The notes under the pieces were generated by a model. The model saw only the letters and a list, made by a program, of their open reading frames with translations, did not search any database and was not told where the DNA came from. Below, piece after piece: positions 51,296 to 60,635 of a DNA stretch of 64,000 bases; position 1 is the stretch's first letter; each line of letters opens with the position of its first letter. This DNA is from Flavobacteriaceae bacterium PS02334. Lineage in GTDB: Bacteria; Bacteroidota; Bacteroidia; Flavobacteriales; Flavobacteriaceae. The position numbers were made by a program, and so were the translations under genes. The stretch lies in NCBI GenBank assembly GCA_029959295.1, contig JASCOH010000008.1:62001-126000 (forward strand). The letters run 5' to 3'.

Positions 51296-53140
51296 TTATT
51301 CAACAGTCACTGATTTTGCCAAATTTCGAGGCTGATCGACGTTGCAATCTCTCATCACAGCGATGTGATAAGACAAAAGTTGCAACGGAATTGTTGTCAA
51401 TAATGGTGTCAAAGCTTCAATTGTGTCAGGAATTTCAATCACGTGATCGGCCAAATCTCTAACTTGCGTATCGCCTTTGGTTACGATAGCAATAATTTTT
51501 CCGCTTCTTGATTTTATCTCTTGAATGTTGCTCACGACTTTGTCATAATGTCCTTGTTTTGGAGCAATAACGACAACTGGCATTTTCTCATCGATTAATG
51601 CAATCGGTCCGTGTTTCATTTCAGCCGCAGGATAACCTTCAGCGTGGATATATGAAATTTCTTTTAATTTCAAAGCACCTTCTAAAGCCACTGGGAAGTT
51701 GTAACCGCGCCCTAAATAAAGGCAATTTGGAGCATCTTTGTAGATTGCAGCAATTGTTTTTGCCATATCATTAGTTTGCAAAGCTTCTTGAACTTTTTCA
51801 GGAATTACTTCTAATTCTTGTAAATATCTGTGGAAATCTGAGTTTGACAAAGTTCCTTTTGCTTTTGCAAGACGTAAAGAAATAAGTGTCAAGATTGTAA
51901 TTTGAGTTGTAAATGCTTTTGTTGAAGCTACGCCAATTTCTGGTCCAGCGTGCGTGTAAGCGCCAGCGTGAGTTTCTCTTGAAATAGAAGAACCAACTAC
52001 GTTGCAAACTCCAAAAACGAAAGCACCTCTTTCTTTAGCCAATTTAATTGCGGCTAAAGTATCTGCAGTTTCACCAGATTGAGAGATTGCAATTACAACG
52101 TCTTTTGGTCCGATGATTGGATTTCTATATCTGAATTCAGAAGCATATTCAACTTCTACCGGAATTCTTGCAAATTCTTCGAAGATGTATTCTGCAACCA
52201 AACCTGCATGCCAAGAAGTTCCGCAAGCCACGATTATGATTCTTTCAGCGTTCAAGAATTTTTCAAGATTGTCCTCGATTCCCGCCATTTGGATGATTCC
52301 TTTGTTGGCCAAAAGTCTTCCTCTGTAAGTATCTCTAATTACGCTCGGCTGTTCGTAGATTTCTTTAAGCATGAAATGTTCGTAACCGCCTTTTTCAATC
52401 TGCTCCAAATTCATCTGAAGCTCTTGAACATAGTGGTCTACCAAAGAGTCATCCTTGATTTTTCTAACTTTTATAGATTTATTTCTTCTCACAATTGCCA
52501 TTTCTTCGTCTTCCAAATAAATAGCGTTTGAGGTGTATTCAATAAATGGCGAAGCATCAGAAGCAATGAAAAATTCGTCTTCTCCAATTCCGATTGCCAA
52601 AGGGCTTCCTAGTCTTGCAGCAACTAATTCATCAGGCTTGTTTACGTCAAAAACAACAATTGCGTAAGCTCCGACAACTTGGTTTAAAGCGATTTGAACT
52701 GCTTTCCCTAGCTTTAGTCCATCTTTCTTCTGAACATCTTCAATCAGGTTTACCAATACTTCAGTATCGGTATCAGATTTAAAAGTGTATCCTCTTTTAA
52801 TTAATTCTTTTTTTAATGGCTCATAATTTTCGATAATACCATTATGGATGATTGAAAGATTTCCAGAGTTTGACAAATGCGGATGCGAATTCACATCGTT
52901 TGGTACGCCATGCGTTGCCCAGCGTGTGTGCCCGATTCCGACAGTTCCATTAGTAGAAATTTCTTTTGACTTTTCTTCCAGGTCAGAGACTTTTCCTTTT
53001 GTTTTTGAAACTTTCATTGATTCGCCATCATAAAGCATGATTCCGGCGCTGTCATATCCTCTATATTCTAATCGTTTTAATCCTTTTATAATTATAGGAT
53101 ATGCTTCTCTATTACCGATGTAACCAACAATTCCACACAT
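51296..53140 (-). CDS. glmS: Glutamine-fructose-6-phosphate aminotransferase (isomerizing)
   Basis: A 614-residue GlmS. Cys2 of MCGIVGYIG is the glutaminase nucleophile; HTRWATHGVPNDVNSHPH is the glutamine-binding loop; two SIS domains follow (VACGTSWHAG, SQSGETADT, and KEISYIHAEGYPAAEMKHGP), ending in the conserved DQPRNLAKSVTVE. It makes glucosamine-6-phosphate for peptidoglycan and lipopolysaccharide. It is coded in line with the DUF4270 gene (14 bp gap). No riboswitch-like leader is seen. Confidence 0.96.
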   Translation of the reverse strand: MCGIVGYIGNREAYPIIIKGLKRLEYRGYDSAGIMLYDGESMKVSKTKGKVSDLEEKSKEISTNGTVGIGHTRWATHGVPNDVNSHPHLSNSGNLSIIHNGIIENYEPLKKELIKRGYTFKSDTDTEVLVNLIEDVQKKDGLKLGKAVQIALNQVVGAYAIVVFDVNKPDELVAARLGSPLAIGIGEDEFFIASDASPFIEYTSNAIYLEDEEMAIVRRNKSIKVRKIKDDSLVDHYVQELQMNLEQIEKGGYEHFMLKEIYEQPSVIRDTYRGRLLANKGIIQMAGIEDNLEKFLNAERIIIVACGTSWHAGLVAEYIFEEFARIPVEVEYASEFRYRNPIIGPKDVVIAISQSGETADTLAAIKLAKERGAFVFGVCNVVGSSISRETHAGAYTHAGPEIGVASTKAFTTQITILTLISLRLAKAKGTLSNSDFHRYLQELEVIPEKVQEALQTNDMAKTIAAIYKDAPNCLYLGRGYNFPVALEGALKLKEISYIHAEGYPAAEMKHGPIALIDEKMPVVVIAPKQGHYDKVVSNIQEIKSRSGKIIAIVTKGDTQVRDLADHVIEIPDTIEALTPLLTTIPLQLLSYHIAVMRDCNVDQPRNLAKSVTVE

Positions 53141-53154
53141 ACTTTTATCTTAGT

Positions 53155-54762
53155 TTAGTTAGGCTTAGTATAATAAATTTCTAGTTTTAATTTTTTGTTT
53201 TCGTTTGCAGGTTGAACATTGCTTCCATAAAGTATGACTCCGTTAGGACTCATTACAGATGAGGCAGGAAGCTTTGTGAATGAGGTCGTTGGGTTTTTTA
53301 GTGCTGCGCTTGTAACGGTAGCTATGTTTTCAGTAACCGCAAGACCAAGTCTTACGTTAGTTGAATCTTTAAATATCAAATTTTTAATGTGTTCTGTAAT
53401 TCTGATTTTATACTTTATAACTTTTCTATCAGTATCCCCAAATACGCCAGTTTCTACAGCTATACCGCCGTGGATAGCTTTTCCATATTTTGGTTTAGAC
53501 GCATAAGTTGAAGTGTCATAATAATAATCTACCAATGGAATATTGTTTTTCGCATTGTAAAGATAAAGCCTTTTTGGATTGAAAGTATTGTACATGGCAG
53601 AATTTGCACCAGACTTGTCTGCATCATCTGTGTAAAATACAATATTTGCTTCGTTAACTAACCAATTGTTTGTGATCGCTTCATTTCTGATCGCTTCCAA
53701 TTGTGATGAATTTCCGCCCCCAAATAAGTCAATAAATGCTACAGAACCGTCGCCTCCTTTTAAGTAAATATTCTCGCTGTCAGCAAAAGTTTCATAATTT
53801 GAACTTGCAGTTGTAGCGGTATGGTCAAGCAAGCTTACTGTGTTTCCGGTAAGGTTTAAAACCAAAGTTTTAGTGACATCATTAGGATCTGTTACAGCAG
53901 TAGTTTTTTTATCTTTATAAGTAATAGTAATTGTTCCTTGAGCAAAATTCATCATTGCCAATGCGCTGCCGCTGATTTCTGCTACTTGAAAATACAATCC
54001 TTTGAAATGATTTTTGAAAGCATTGTTATTCACTATGTTTGAAGAATTCGTAGCAAAGATTTTGTTATAAAAGAATTCTTTGTTCAAATCTAATCGCATT
54101 CCTGGAGCCGATTTTACTTCGTCAGTATCTTCTTCTTCATTTGCAGGAGTTACTAATTGTTTCGGGCTAAATAAAAACTTATCATTTTGCTCAAGCTTGT
54201 CCGAATCATTTAATTGAATTCCTTTCACAGCATTGAATGCTGCGTTTTGGTCGCTATAAAACTTTTGGGCTGTCTCAAAATCACCTGAAGGATCTAAATC
54301 TCTCAAATAATAGCCGTTTTCAAAAACTTTCAGCTTGATTTCTTTTTTAATGTCTCCATAAATAGAATCCAGCGTATAAGTGCTCACTCCGTCAGTATCT
54401 GTGCTTTGAAGCGTGCTATAATAAGGAATGTTTAAAACGACAGATTGGATATTTGCAAGCGCAACACCATTGAAAGTCGGATTTTCAGATTTCAGCTGCA
54501 CCTGAGTCACAAAGTTCGCCGTTGTTTTTCCAAAAGCGCCATTGTCAAAAATACCAAGCGGATTTACGGGTAAATTATTTGATTGCACGGCACCAGTTTT
54601 TTGTGAAGTTGCGGCAACATCATAAGTTGTCGGTGTGAGTCCGAAGTGGTCATCGCCAACAATACTAGTTCCAATAGAATTAAAATCAGTATCGCAGGAA
54701 ATGAAGAAAACGGCACAAACAAGCACGGCCAGCAATCTTCCAAAGAATGAATTATTCAGCAT
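53155..54762 (-). CDS. DUF4270 lipoprotein
   Basis: A 535-residue lipoprotein with the signal/lipobox ending in C23 (VFFISC). The N-terminal SIGTSIVGDDHFGLTPTTYDV and GIFDNGAFGKTTANFVTQVQL are typical of DUF4270, a Bacteroidetes-specific outer-membrane family of unknown role, regularly coded beside the short glycogen-synthase-like gene and panC. It probably sits on the outer membrane. A 16-bp gap separates it from the upstream synthase-like gene. Confidence 0.85.
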   Translation of the reverse strand: MLNNSFFGRLLAVLVCAVFFISCDTDFNSIGTSIVGDDHFGLTPTTYDVAATSQKTGAVQSNNLPVNPLGIFDNGAFGKTTANFVTQVQLKSENPTFNGVALANIQSVVLNIPYYSTLQSTDTDGVSTYTLDSIYGDIKKEIKLKVFENGYYLRDLDPSGDFETAQKFYSDQNAAFNAVKGIQLNDSDKLEQNDKFLFSPKQLVTPANEEEDTDEVKSAPGMRLDLNKEFFYNKIFATNSSNIVNNNAFKNHFKGLYFQVAEISGSALAMMNFAQGTITITYKDKKTTAVTDPNDVTKTLVLNLTGNTVSLLDHTATTASSNYETFADSENIYLKGGDGSVAFIDLFGGGNSSQLEAIRNEAITNNWLVNEANIVFYTDDADKSGANSAMYNTFNPKRLYLYNAKNNIPLVDYYYDTSTYASKPKYGKAIHGGIAVETGVFGDTDRKVIKYKIRITEHIKNLIFKDSTNVRLGLAVTENIATVTSAALKNPTTSFTKLPASSVMSPNGVILYGSNVQPANENKKLKLEIYYTKPN

Positions 54763-54778
54763 AAATTTTTAAATGTTT

Positions 54779-55585
54779 TTATAAAACTTGATTCTTGTAG
54801 AAATTAGTATATGCTTCTGCAAATCTATCTTTCGGGGCGAAAGGTAAAAAAGGTTTGCCTGATGATTCTATAAATTTTGTTAAACTTGGAGACAGGTCAT
54901 CTGAAGCAATAATAACAGCATCAGACTGCATGATCGAAGTCTTCATTATATTTTCATAATTTGGCTCTGCAAGTTCAGCAATCGCATCATTTGGAATTTC
55001 GTCGAAAGCAACTTTCTTCATCATTTCCATATCTAAATTTCCATCAAATCCTTGGCTGTAAACCGATGTCACAATTTTTGTTTCAGAAAACAAAGCTTCA
55101 TCTTTATAATAATGCTTCATGTAAACCGGAAGCATGGCCGCAAGCCATCCGTGAACGTGAATAATATCTGGAACCCAGTTTAATTTCTTCACAGTTTCCA
55201 CAACGCCTTTGGCAAAAAAGATCGCTCTTTCGTCATTGTCAGGATATAAAACGCCTTCTTCGTCGGTGAAAGTAGCTTTGCGCTTGAAATATTCATCATT
55301 ATCGATGAAATAAACCTGAATTCTCTCTTTTGGTATGGAAGCAACTTTGATAATCAACGGCATGTCAAGATCGTTTACTACTAAATTCATTCCAGAAAGC
55401 CTGATAACCTCATGTAATTGATGTCTTCGCTCATTGATGTTTCCGTATCGCGGCATGAAAATCCTGATCTGGCCTCCTTGATCATTAATCATTTTTGGCA
55501 CGTCATAGGACATGTTAGATACTTCATTTTCAGCTAAGTAAGGTACTACTTCAGATGATACATACAATATCCTCTTATCCTCCAT
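54779..55585 (-). CDS. Glycogen/starch synthase N-terminal domain protein, probably non-catalytic
   Basis: A 268-residue protein that covers only the N-terminal half (GT5 catalytic domain) of a glycogen synthase. Matching parts are RILYVSSEVVPY, the FMPRYGNINER segment and WVPDIIHVHGWLAAMLPVYMKHYY. The ADP-glucose-binding KTGGLGDV loop is replaced by ENEVSNMS, and the second Rossmann domain, which carries the other nucleotide-sugar residues, is absent. So it probably cannot make glycogen. Its conserved place between panC and DUF4270-glmS suggests a real function. It diverges from panC over 108 bp. Confidence 0.8.
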   Translation of the reverse strand: MEDKRILYVSSEVVPYLAENEVSNMSYDVPKMINDQGGQIRIFMPRYGNINERRHQLHEVIRLSGMNLVVNDLDMPLIIKVASIPKERIQVYFIDNDEYFKRKATFTDEEGVLYPDNDERAIFFAKGVVETVKKLNWVPDIIHVHGWLAAMLPVYMKHYYKDEALFSETKIVTSVYSQGFDGNLDMEMMKKVAFDEIPNDAIAELAEPNYENIMKTSIMQSDAVIIASDDLSPSLTKFIESSGKPFLPFAPKDRFAEAYTNFYKNQVL

Positions 55586-55693
55586 ATTATTTTGAACTTT
55601 TATTAATTGCGTGTAAAAACATGCAAAATTACAAAATTTTATGCTATTACTAACTAAAATAGTAAGTTTGCAATCAATTTAATCAAAAATTAG

Positions 55694-56542
55694 ATGCTCA
55701 TTTTCAACAGACAGGAAGAATTAAAAAAGCACTTAAAGTCAATTTCCGAGGAAAATTCCACCATCGGATTTGTTCCAACAATGGGTGCTTTGCATCAGGG
55801 ACACCTGTCTTTAATAGCAAAATCGATTGCTGAGAACCAAATTACGGTTATCAGCATTTTTGTAAATCCGACGCAATTTAACAACGCAGAAGATCTAGAA
55901 AAATATCCAAGAACTTTAGATGCCGATGTGCTGAAAATTGAATCAGTAAGCAAAAATGTAATCGTTTTTGCGCCAAGCGTAGAAGATATTTACGAAGGAA
56001 ACACCGTTTCAGCCTCTTTTGATTTCGACGGATTAGAAAACCAGATGGAAGGAAAGCACCGGCCAGGACATTTTGACGGAGTCGGAACTATCGTAAAGCG
56101 CCTTTTTGAAATCATAAATCCGACAAATGCCTATTTTGGAGAAAAAGATTTCCAGCAATTGCAGATTGTCAAAAAAATGGTTGAAAAAGCTGAAATGGCT
56201 GTAAATGTTATGGGTTGCCCAATTTTCAGGGAAGAAAATGGCTTGGCGATGAGTTCTAGAAATGAACGCCTTTCAGCAAAACAAAAAGAAGAAGCATCAC
56301 TGATTTACTGGACGTTAAAGTCTGCCAGAGAGAAGTTTGGCACGGAAAATGCACAAGAAATTACCGATTGGGTTACCACGGTTTTTGAAAAAAATCCAGA
56401 TTTCAAATTAGAATATTTTGAAATCGCCGACGAACAAAATCTATTGCCTGCCACAGAAATTAAAAAAGATAAAAAATACCGCGCTTTCATTGCTGTTTTC
56501 GTCAGCAACATCCGATTGATAGATAATATTTTATTGAATTAA
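55694..56542 (+). CDS. panC: Pantothenate synthetase
   Basis: A 282-residue PanC. The HIGH-like motif is in [11 protein letters not shown] (about residues 30-40) and the KMSKS-like loop in MSSRNERLS (about 187-195); FVNPTQFN and GEKDFQQLQ are also typical. It joins pantoate and beta-alanine using ATP, the last step before coenzyme A synthesis. It is 20 bp upstream of panD, so the two genes give both beta-alanine and its use in one unit. Confidence 0.95.
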   Translation: MLIFNRQEELKKHLKSISEENSTIGFVPTMGALHQGHLSLIAKSIAENQITVISIFVNPTQFNNAEDLEKYPRTLDADVLKIESVSKNVIVFAPSVEDIYEGNTVSASFDFDGLENQMEGKHRPGHFDGVGTIVKRLFEIINPTNAYFGEKDFQQLQIVKKMVEKAEMAVNVMGCPIFREENGLAMSSRNERLSAKQKEEASLIYWTLKSAREKFGTENAQEITDWVTTVFEKNPDFKLEYFEIADEQNLLPATEIKKDKKYRAFIAVFVSNIRLIDNILLN

Positions 56543-56562
56543 AAAATAATTACCTTTGCCGC

Positions 56563-56913
56563 ATGCAAATTCAAGTTGTTAAGTCCAAGATTCACCGTGT
56601 TACGGTAACTGGAGCAGATTTAAATTATATCGGAAGTATCACGATCGACGAAGCGTTGATGGAAGCTTCTAATATTGTAGAAGGAGAAAAAGTATCTATC
56701 GTAAACATCAACAATGGTGCGCGTTTAGAAACTTATGCCATTAAAGGAAACAGAAATAGTGGCGATATCACATTAAACGGACCTGCCGCAAGGATGGTTC
56801 AAAAAGGCGACATTATTATCATTATTTCTTACGGAATTTTAGATTTTGAAGAAGCAAAATCATTCAAGCCGACGCTTGTATTTCCAAATGAAAAAGATAA
56901 TACTCTAACTTAA
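56563..56913 (+). CDS. panD: Aspartate 1-decarboxylase
   Basis: A 116-residue PanD. The self-cleavage site is G24-S25 in NYIGSITID, where Ser becomes the pyruvoyl cofactor; [10 protein letters not shown] and [12 protein letters not shown] follow as in the family. It supplies beta-alanine for panC. TACCTTTG at 56551 looks like a -7 box but would leave almost no leader, so co-transcription with panC is more likely. The next gene starts 5 bp after the stop. Confidence 0.95.
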   Translation: MQIQVVKSKIHRVTVTGADLNYIGSITIDEALMEASNIVEGEKVSIVNINNGARLETYAIKGNRNSGDITLNGPAARMVQKGDIIIIISYGILDFEEAKSFKPTLVFPNEKDNTLT

Positions 56914-56918
56914 GTCTT

Positions 56919-57890
56919 TTGAAGAAAAAAATCAGCAAAACATTATCAATACTGCTCCCAATTCTATTGGGAGTTTTTTTGACGGTATATACCTATAATT
57001 CATTTACTCCTGAACAATTGGAAGAAATGAAAAGCTATTTCAGAAATGCCGATTACACTTACATAGCAATTGCCATGTTTTTTGGGCTGATAAGCCACGG
57101 AGCCAGAGCTTATCGCTGGAAATACATGCTGGAACACATGGGCTATAAATCTCCATTCAAGAATAATTTTATGGCAGTTTGGGTTGCTTATTTTATGAAT
57201 ATGACCATTCCCAGATCGGGTGAAGTTTCTAGGGCTTTGGTCTTGAAGAAGTACGAAGATATTCCGTTTGACAAGGCATTCGGGAGCATTATTGCCGAAA
57301 GAGTGGTTGATTTTATACTGCTTTTGCTTTTTATTGGAGTTGCAATTATCCTTCAATTTGATGTTTTAGGATTGTATGTTTCTGATTTATTCAAAGACGT
57401 TCCGGTTGAGAAAATGCTGATTTACGGAGCGATTTCAATATTGCTTTTCATTGCCTCAATACTTCTTTTTATTTATTCGAAATCAAAATGGATTTTGATG
57501 ATCAAAGTAAAAATTTCAGGTTTGACAGAAGGTGTTTTGAGCATCTGGAAAATGAAAACCAAATGGCCGTTTTTCTTTTATACGGCTGTTATCTGGGTTG
57601 CTTACGTACTGACATTTTATGCGGCAATTTTCGCTTTAGAAGAAACAAGCGGCATCAGTTTTGGTGTAGTTGTAACTGCATTCGTAATTGGAAGTCTCGC
57701 AATCAGCTTCTCCAATGGCGGATTCGGCGTTTTTCCTGTAGCAATTGCTGGAATTTTAGCTTTATACGGAATTTCAAAAGAAGCCGGAACTGCTTTTGGC
57801 TGGATAATCTGGACATCGCAAACAGTGATGATTATTGTCCTCGGCGGTTTGTCATTTTTACTGCTTCCGATTTTGAATAGAAAAAAATAA
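56919..57890 (+). CDS. Lysylphosphatidylglycerol synthase/flippase-type membrane protein
   Basis: A 323-residue integral membrane protein of the LPG_synthase_TM (UPF0104) family with about eight membrane segments. Typical parts are HGARAYRWKYML, NMTIPRSGEVSRALVLKKYE and AERVVDF (about residues 60-135), the core motif of the family. Members act as lipid flippases or as membrane halves of aminoacyl-lipid synthases; this one has no soluble synthase domain. The start is TTG, read as Met in KKKISKTLS context, 5 bp after panD, so it is in the panCD transcript. Confidence 0.85.
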   Translation: MKKKISKTLSILLPILLGVFLTVYTYNSFTPEQLEEMKSYFRNADYTYIAIAMFFGLISHGARAYRWKYMLEHMGYKSPFKNNFMAVWVAYFMNMTIPRSGEVSRALVLKKYEDIPFDKAFGSIIAERVVDFILLLLFIGVAIILQFDVLGLYVSDLFKDVPVEKMLIYGAISILLFIASILLFIYSKSKWILMIKVKISGLTEGVLSIWKMKTKWPFFFYTAVIWVAYVLTFYAAIFALEETSGISFGVVVTAFVIGSLAISFSNGGFGVFPVAIAGILALYGISKEAGTAFGWIIWTSQTVMIIVLGGLSFLLLPILNRKK

Positions 57891-57960
57891 TTGACTATCT
57901 TGCTTCCTTTTTGGAGATTAAATCTTTGAAATTCAACAATTATAAACTAAAAACGAAGCC

Positions 57961-59103
57961 ATGAAGAAAATTTTCCTTTTAACACTTACTTTATTTTCCC
58001 TCCATTTAGCAGCACAAAAAACAGTAGAAGAAGTACAGTCGAAAAAATTAAATGGCACGCGCCAGATTATGATTTCTTTGCCTTCTTCTTATGAAAAAGA
58101 GCCTGACAGAAAATTTCCTTTATTATTTTTGCTTGACGGAGAGTATTTATTTGACGCCTTTTCAGGTGCGCTTTCTTACGCCAATTATTGGGATGATTTA
58201 CCACAGGTAATTATCGTCGGGATAAGTCAAAATGCCAATGGCGAACGATTTATCGACAGCCAATTTAATCCAGAAACCGGAGTCCCTGAAGAAGGTGGCG
58301 CAAAATTCTATGATTTTATCGTGACAGAATTGCTTCCGGCATTAGAAAAAAAATACAGAATCGCTCCTTTTAAAGTAATTGCAGGCCATGACACGACCGC
58401 TGGATTTTTAAATTTTTTCTTATACAAAGACGATCCGCTTTTTAATGCTTATATTTCTTTAAGTCCTGAACTCGCTCCAGAAATGGAAACCAGAGTTGCA
58501 GATCGTTTGTCTTTTTTTCAGCAGCCAATTTTCTATTATCAGGCCACAGCAGATGGTGATTTAAAGAAAATGTCAAAAAGAATTCAAGATTTAGACCAAA
58601 ATATCAAGGCAAAACCAAATCCGAAATTGAATTATCGTTTTGATGATTTTAAAAATGCATCGCATTATTCACTGGTTTTGAATGCAGTTCCGAATGCACT
58701 TTATCAAATTTTCGGGGCTTATCAGCCGATTTCTACGACAGAATTCCAAGATAAGATTGCAGTACTTCCAAGCGGTTATGTAGACTATTTGAAAAATAAA
58801 TATACCATAATTGAAAAGTCATTAGGAATAAAAATGCCCATCCGAATCAACGATTTTAAAGCAATTGAAGCGGCAATTCTAAAAAATAAAGCTTTCCCAG
58901 AATTTCAGGATCTTTCTGATTTGGCAAAGAAAAATTATCCTAAAACAATGCTTTCTGATTATGAAACAGGAATGTTTTATGAACATACTTTAGAATATAA
59001 AAAAGCGGCGAAAGCCTACATGAACGCTTTTGCAAAGAATGAAATTGGTGATCTAACGAAAGACATGATGCTTGAAAAAGCAGATGAAATGAAGAGTAAA
59101 TAA
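57961..59103 (+). CDS. Exported alpha/beta-hydrolase (esterase-D type), nucleophile apparently lost
   Basis: A 380-residue protein with a signal peptide (MKKIFLLTLTLFSLHLAAQ). The fold is that of the putative esterase family: FPLLFLLDGEYLFDAF, PQVIIVGISQN, a nucleophile-elbow region and a C-terminal helical part of about 120 residues. The usual GHSxGG elbow reads GHDTTAG (about residues 142-148), so Ser is replaced by Asp. It may be a binding protein, or use a different residue. Its stop is 3 bp before radA, so the two may be co-transcribed. Confidence 0.75.
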   Translation: MKKIFLLTLTLFSLHLAAQKTVEEVQSKKLNGTRQIMISLPSSYEKEPDRKFPLLFLLDGEYLFDAFSGALSYANYWDDLPQVIIVGISQNANGERFIDSQFNPETGVPEEGGAKFYDFIVTELLPALEKKYRIAPFKVIAGHDTTAGFLNFFLYKDDPLFNAYISLSPELAPEMETRVADRLSFFQQPIFYYQATADGDLKKMSKRIQDLDQNIKAKPNPKLNYRFDDFKNASHYSLVLNAVPNALYQIFGAYQPISTTEFQDKIAVLPSGYVDYLKNKYTIIEKSLGIKMPIRINDFKAIEAAILKNKAFPEFQDLSDLAKKNYPKTMLSDYETGMFYEHTLEYKKAAKAYMNAFAKNEIGDLTKDMMLEKADEMKSK

Positions 59104-59106
59104 TTT

Positions 59107-60471
59107 ATGTCAAAAGTAAAAACTTCGTTCTTCTGCCAAAATTGCGGTGCGCAATATTCAAAATGGCAAGGACAATGCAATTCGTGCAAGGAATGGAACA
59201 CGATTGCAGAAGAAATTATCCAAAAAGAAGAGAAAAAGGACTGGAAAGCCACAACTTCTCCAGATTCAAAAAGAGTTACAAAACCACTTAAAATTCACGA
59301 AATTGACAGCGCTGAAGAAATTCGCTTGGATACTCGTGACGGGGAATTAAACCGAGTTTTAGGCGGTGGCATTGTTCCAGGATCGCTGACGCTTTTAGGC
59401 GGTGAACCAGGAATTGGAAAAAGTACGCTTTTGCTCCAAATTTCCCTAAAATTGCCTTATCGAACGTTATATGTTTCTGGTGAAGAAAGCCAGAAACAGA
59501 TAAAAATGCGTGCCGAAAGAATCAATCCGTTGAATGACAATTGCTACATTCTTACGGAAACAAAAACACAAAATATTTTCAAGCAGATTGAAGCCGTTGA
59601 GCCAGAAATTGTAATTATCGATTCAATCCAGACGCTTCATACGGATTATATTGACTCTTCCGCCGGAAGTATTTCCCAAATCAGGGAAACTACGGCTGAA
59701 CTTATAAAATTCGCAAAAGAAACCAATATTCCGGTGATTTTGATCGGACATATTACAAAAGACGGAAATATTGCAGGGCCAAAGATTTTAGAACACATGG
59801 TCGATACCGTTTTGCAATTTGAAGGCGACAGAAATCATATTTATAGAATTCTTCGTTCGCTTAAAAACCGTTTCGGATCTACATCTGAATTGGGAATTTA
59901 TGAAATGCAAGGAACGGGCTTGAGGGAAGTTTCGAATCCGTCAGAAATTTTAATTTCACACAAAGAGGAAGAACTTTCAGGAACCGCAATTGCCACGACT
60001 ATGGAAGGCATGCGTCCGATTATGATTGAAATTCAAGCTTTGGTGAGTACCGCAGTTTATGGAACGCCGCAAAGAAGCACAACAGGTTACAACGCAAAAA
60101 GGCTGAATATGATTCTGGCAGTTTTGGAAAAAAGAGCTGGATTTCGTTTAGGCGCAAAAGACGTTTTCTTAAACATTACTGGCGGCATTTCTGTGGATGA
60201 TCCGGCGATTGATTTGGCAGTTGTCGCTTCCATTCTTTCTTCGAATGAAGATATTCCGGTGGGGAAAGATTTCTGTTTTGCAGGCGAAGTCGGACTTTCT
60301 GGAGAAATTCGTCCGGTGAATCGCGTCGACCAAAGAATTCAAGAAGCCGAAAAATTAGGATTTTCTACCATATTTGTCTCAAAATACAATAAGATTACGC
60401 TGAAAGATACTTTTATAAAAGTGCGTCTAGTTTCAAAAATCGAAGATGTAGTCGCAGAATTATTTGGGTAG
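59107..60471 (+). CDS. radA: DNA repair protein RadA
   Basis: A 454-residue RadA/Sms. A four-Cys zinc finger opens the protein (CQNCGAQYSKWQGQCNSC, residues 9-26), then the RecA-like core with Walker A GGEPGIGKST (about 94-103) and the KNRFGS motif (about 254-259), and a Lon-protease-like C-terminal domain (ITGGISVDDPAIDLAVV). It drives branch migration in recombination. It starts 3 bp after the esterase-like gene. All motifs are intact. Confidence 0.95.
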   Translation: MSKVKTSFFCQNCGAQYSKWQGQCNSCKEWNTIAEEIIQKEEKKDWKATTSPDSKRVTKPLKIHEIDSAEEIRLDTRDGELNRVLGGGIVPGSLTLLGGEPGIGKSTLLLQISLKLPYRTLYVSGEESQKQIKMRAERINPLNDNCYILTETKTQNIFKQIEAVEPEIVIIDSIQTLHTDYIDSSAGSISQIRETTAELIKFAKETNIPVILIGHITKDGNIAGPKILEHMVDTVLQFEGDRNHIYRILRSLKNRFGSTSELGIYEMQGTGLREVSNPSEILISHKEEELSGTAIATTMEGMRPIMIEIQALVSTAVYGTPQRSTTGYNAKRLNMILAVLEKRAGFRLGAKDVFLNITGGISVDDPAIDLAVVASILSSNEDIPVGKDFCFAGEVGLSGEIRPVNRVDQRIQEAEKLGFSTIFVSKYNKITLKDTFIKVRLVSKIEDVVAELFG

Positions 60472-60483
60472 GTTTTTAATAAT

Positions 60484-60517
60484 CTTGTCATTCCGACGAA
60501 GGAGGAATCTCAACAAG
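60484..60517. repeat. Copy of the TCATTCCGACGAAGGAGGAA intergenic repeat
   Basis: CTTGT and ACAAG bracket an element containing TCATTCCGACGAAGGAGGAA, in which ATTCC and GGAAT can also pair. The same words are found widely in Bacteroidetes intergenic DNA (from memory). It lies between radA and the GT51 gene. Confidence 0.55.
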
Positions 60518-60601
60518 AAAGTTAGACTATAATTGAATTAAAAAATAAATTCAATTCTGTTAATTCGCTTCAAACTACGAGCAATTTTTCCTTTATTCCG
60601 T

Positions 60602-60609
60602 TATATTTG
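60602..60609 (+). promoter_or_regulatory. Promoter -7 box for the AsmA/GT51 gene
   Basis: TATATTTG matches TAnnTTTG, 26 bp before the start codon. Confidence 0.5.
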
Positions 60610-60635
60610 TCCTTACTAACTACTGAAATTCTTAA

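Noticed and set aside
52079-52531. Forward 150-residue reading frame
   Set aside because: Antisense shadow of glmS, whose conserved SIS-domain sequence is on the other strand.
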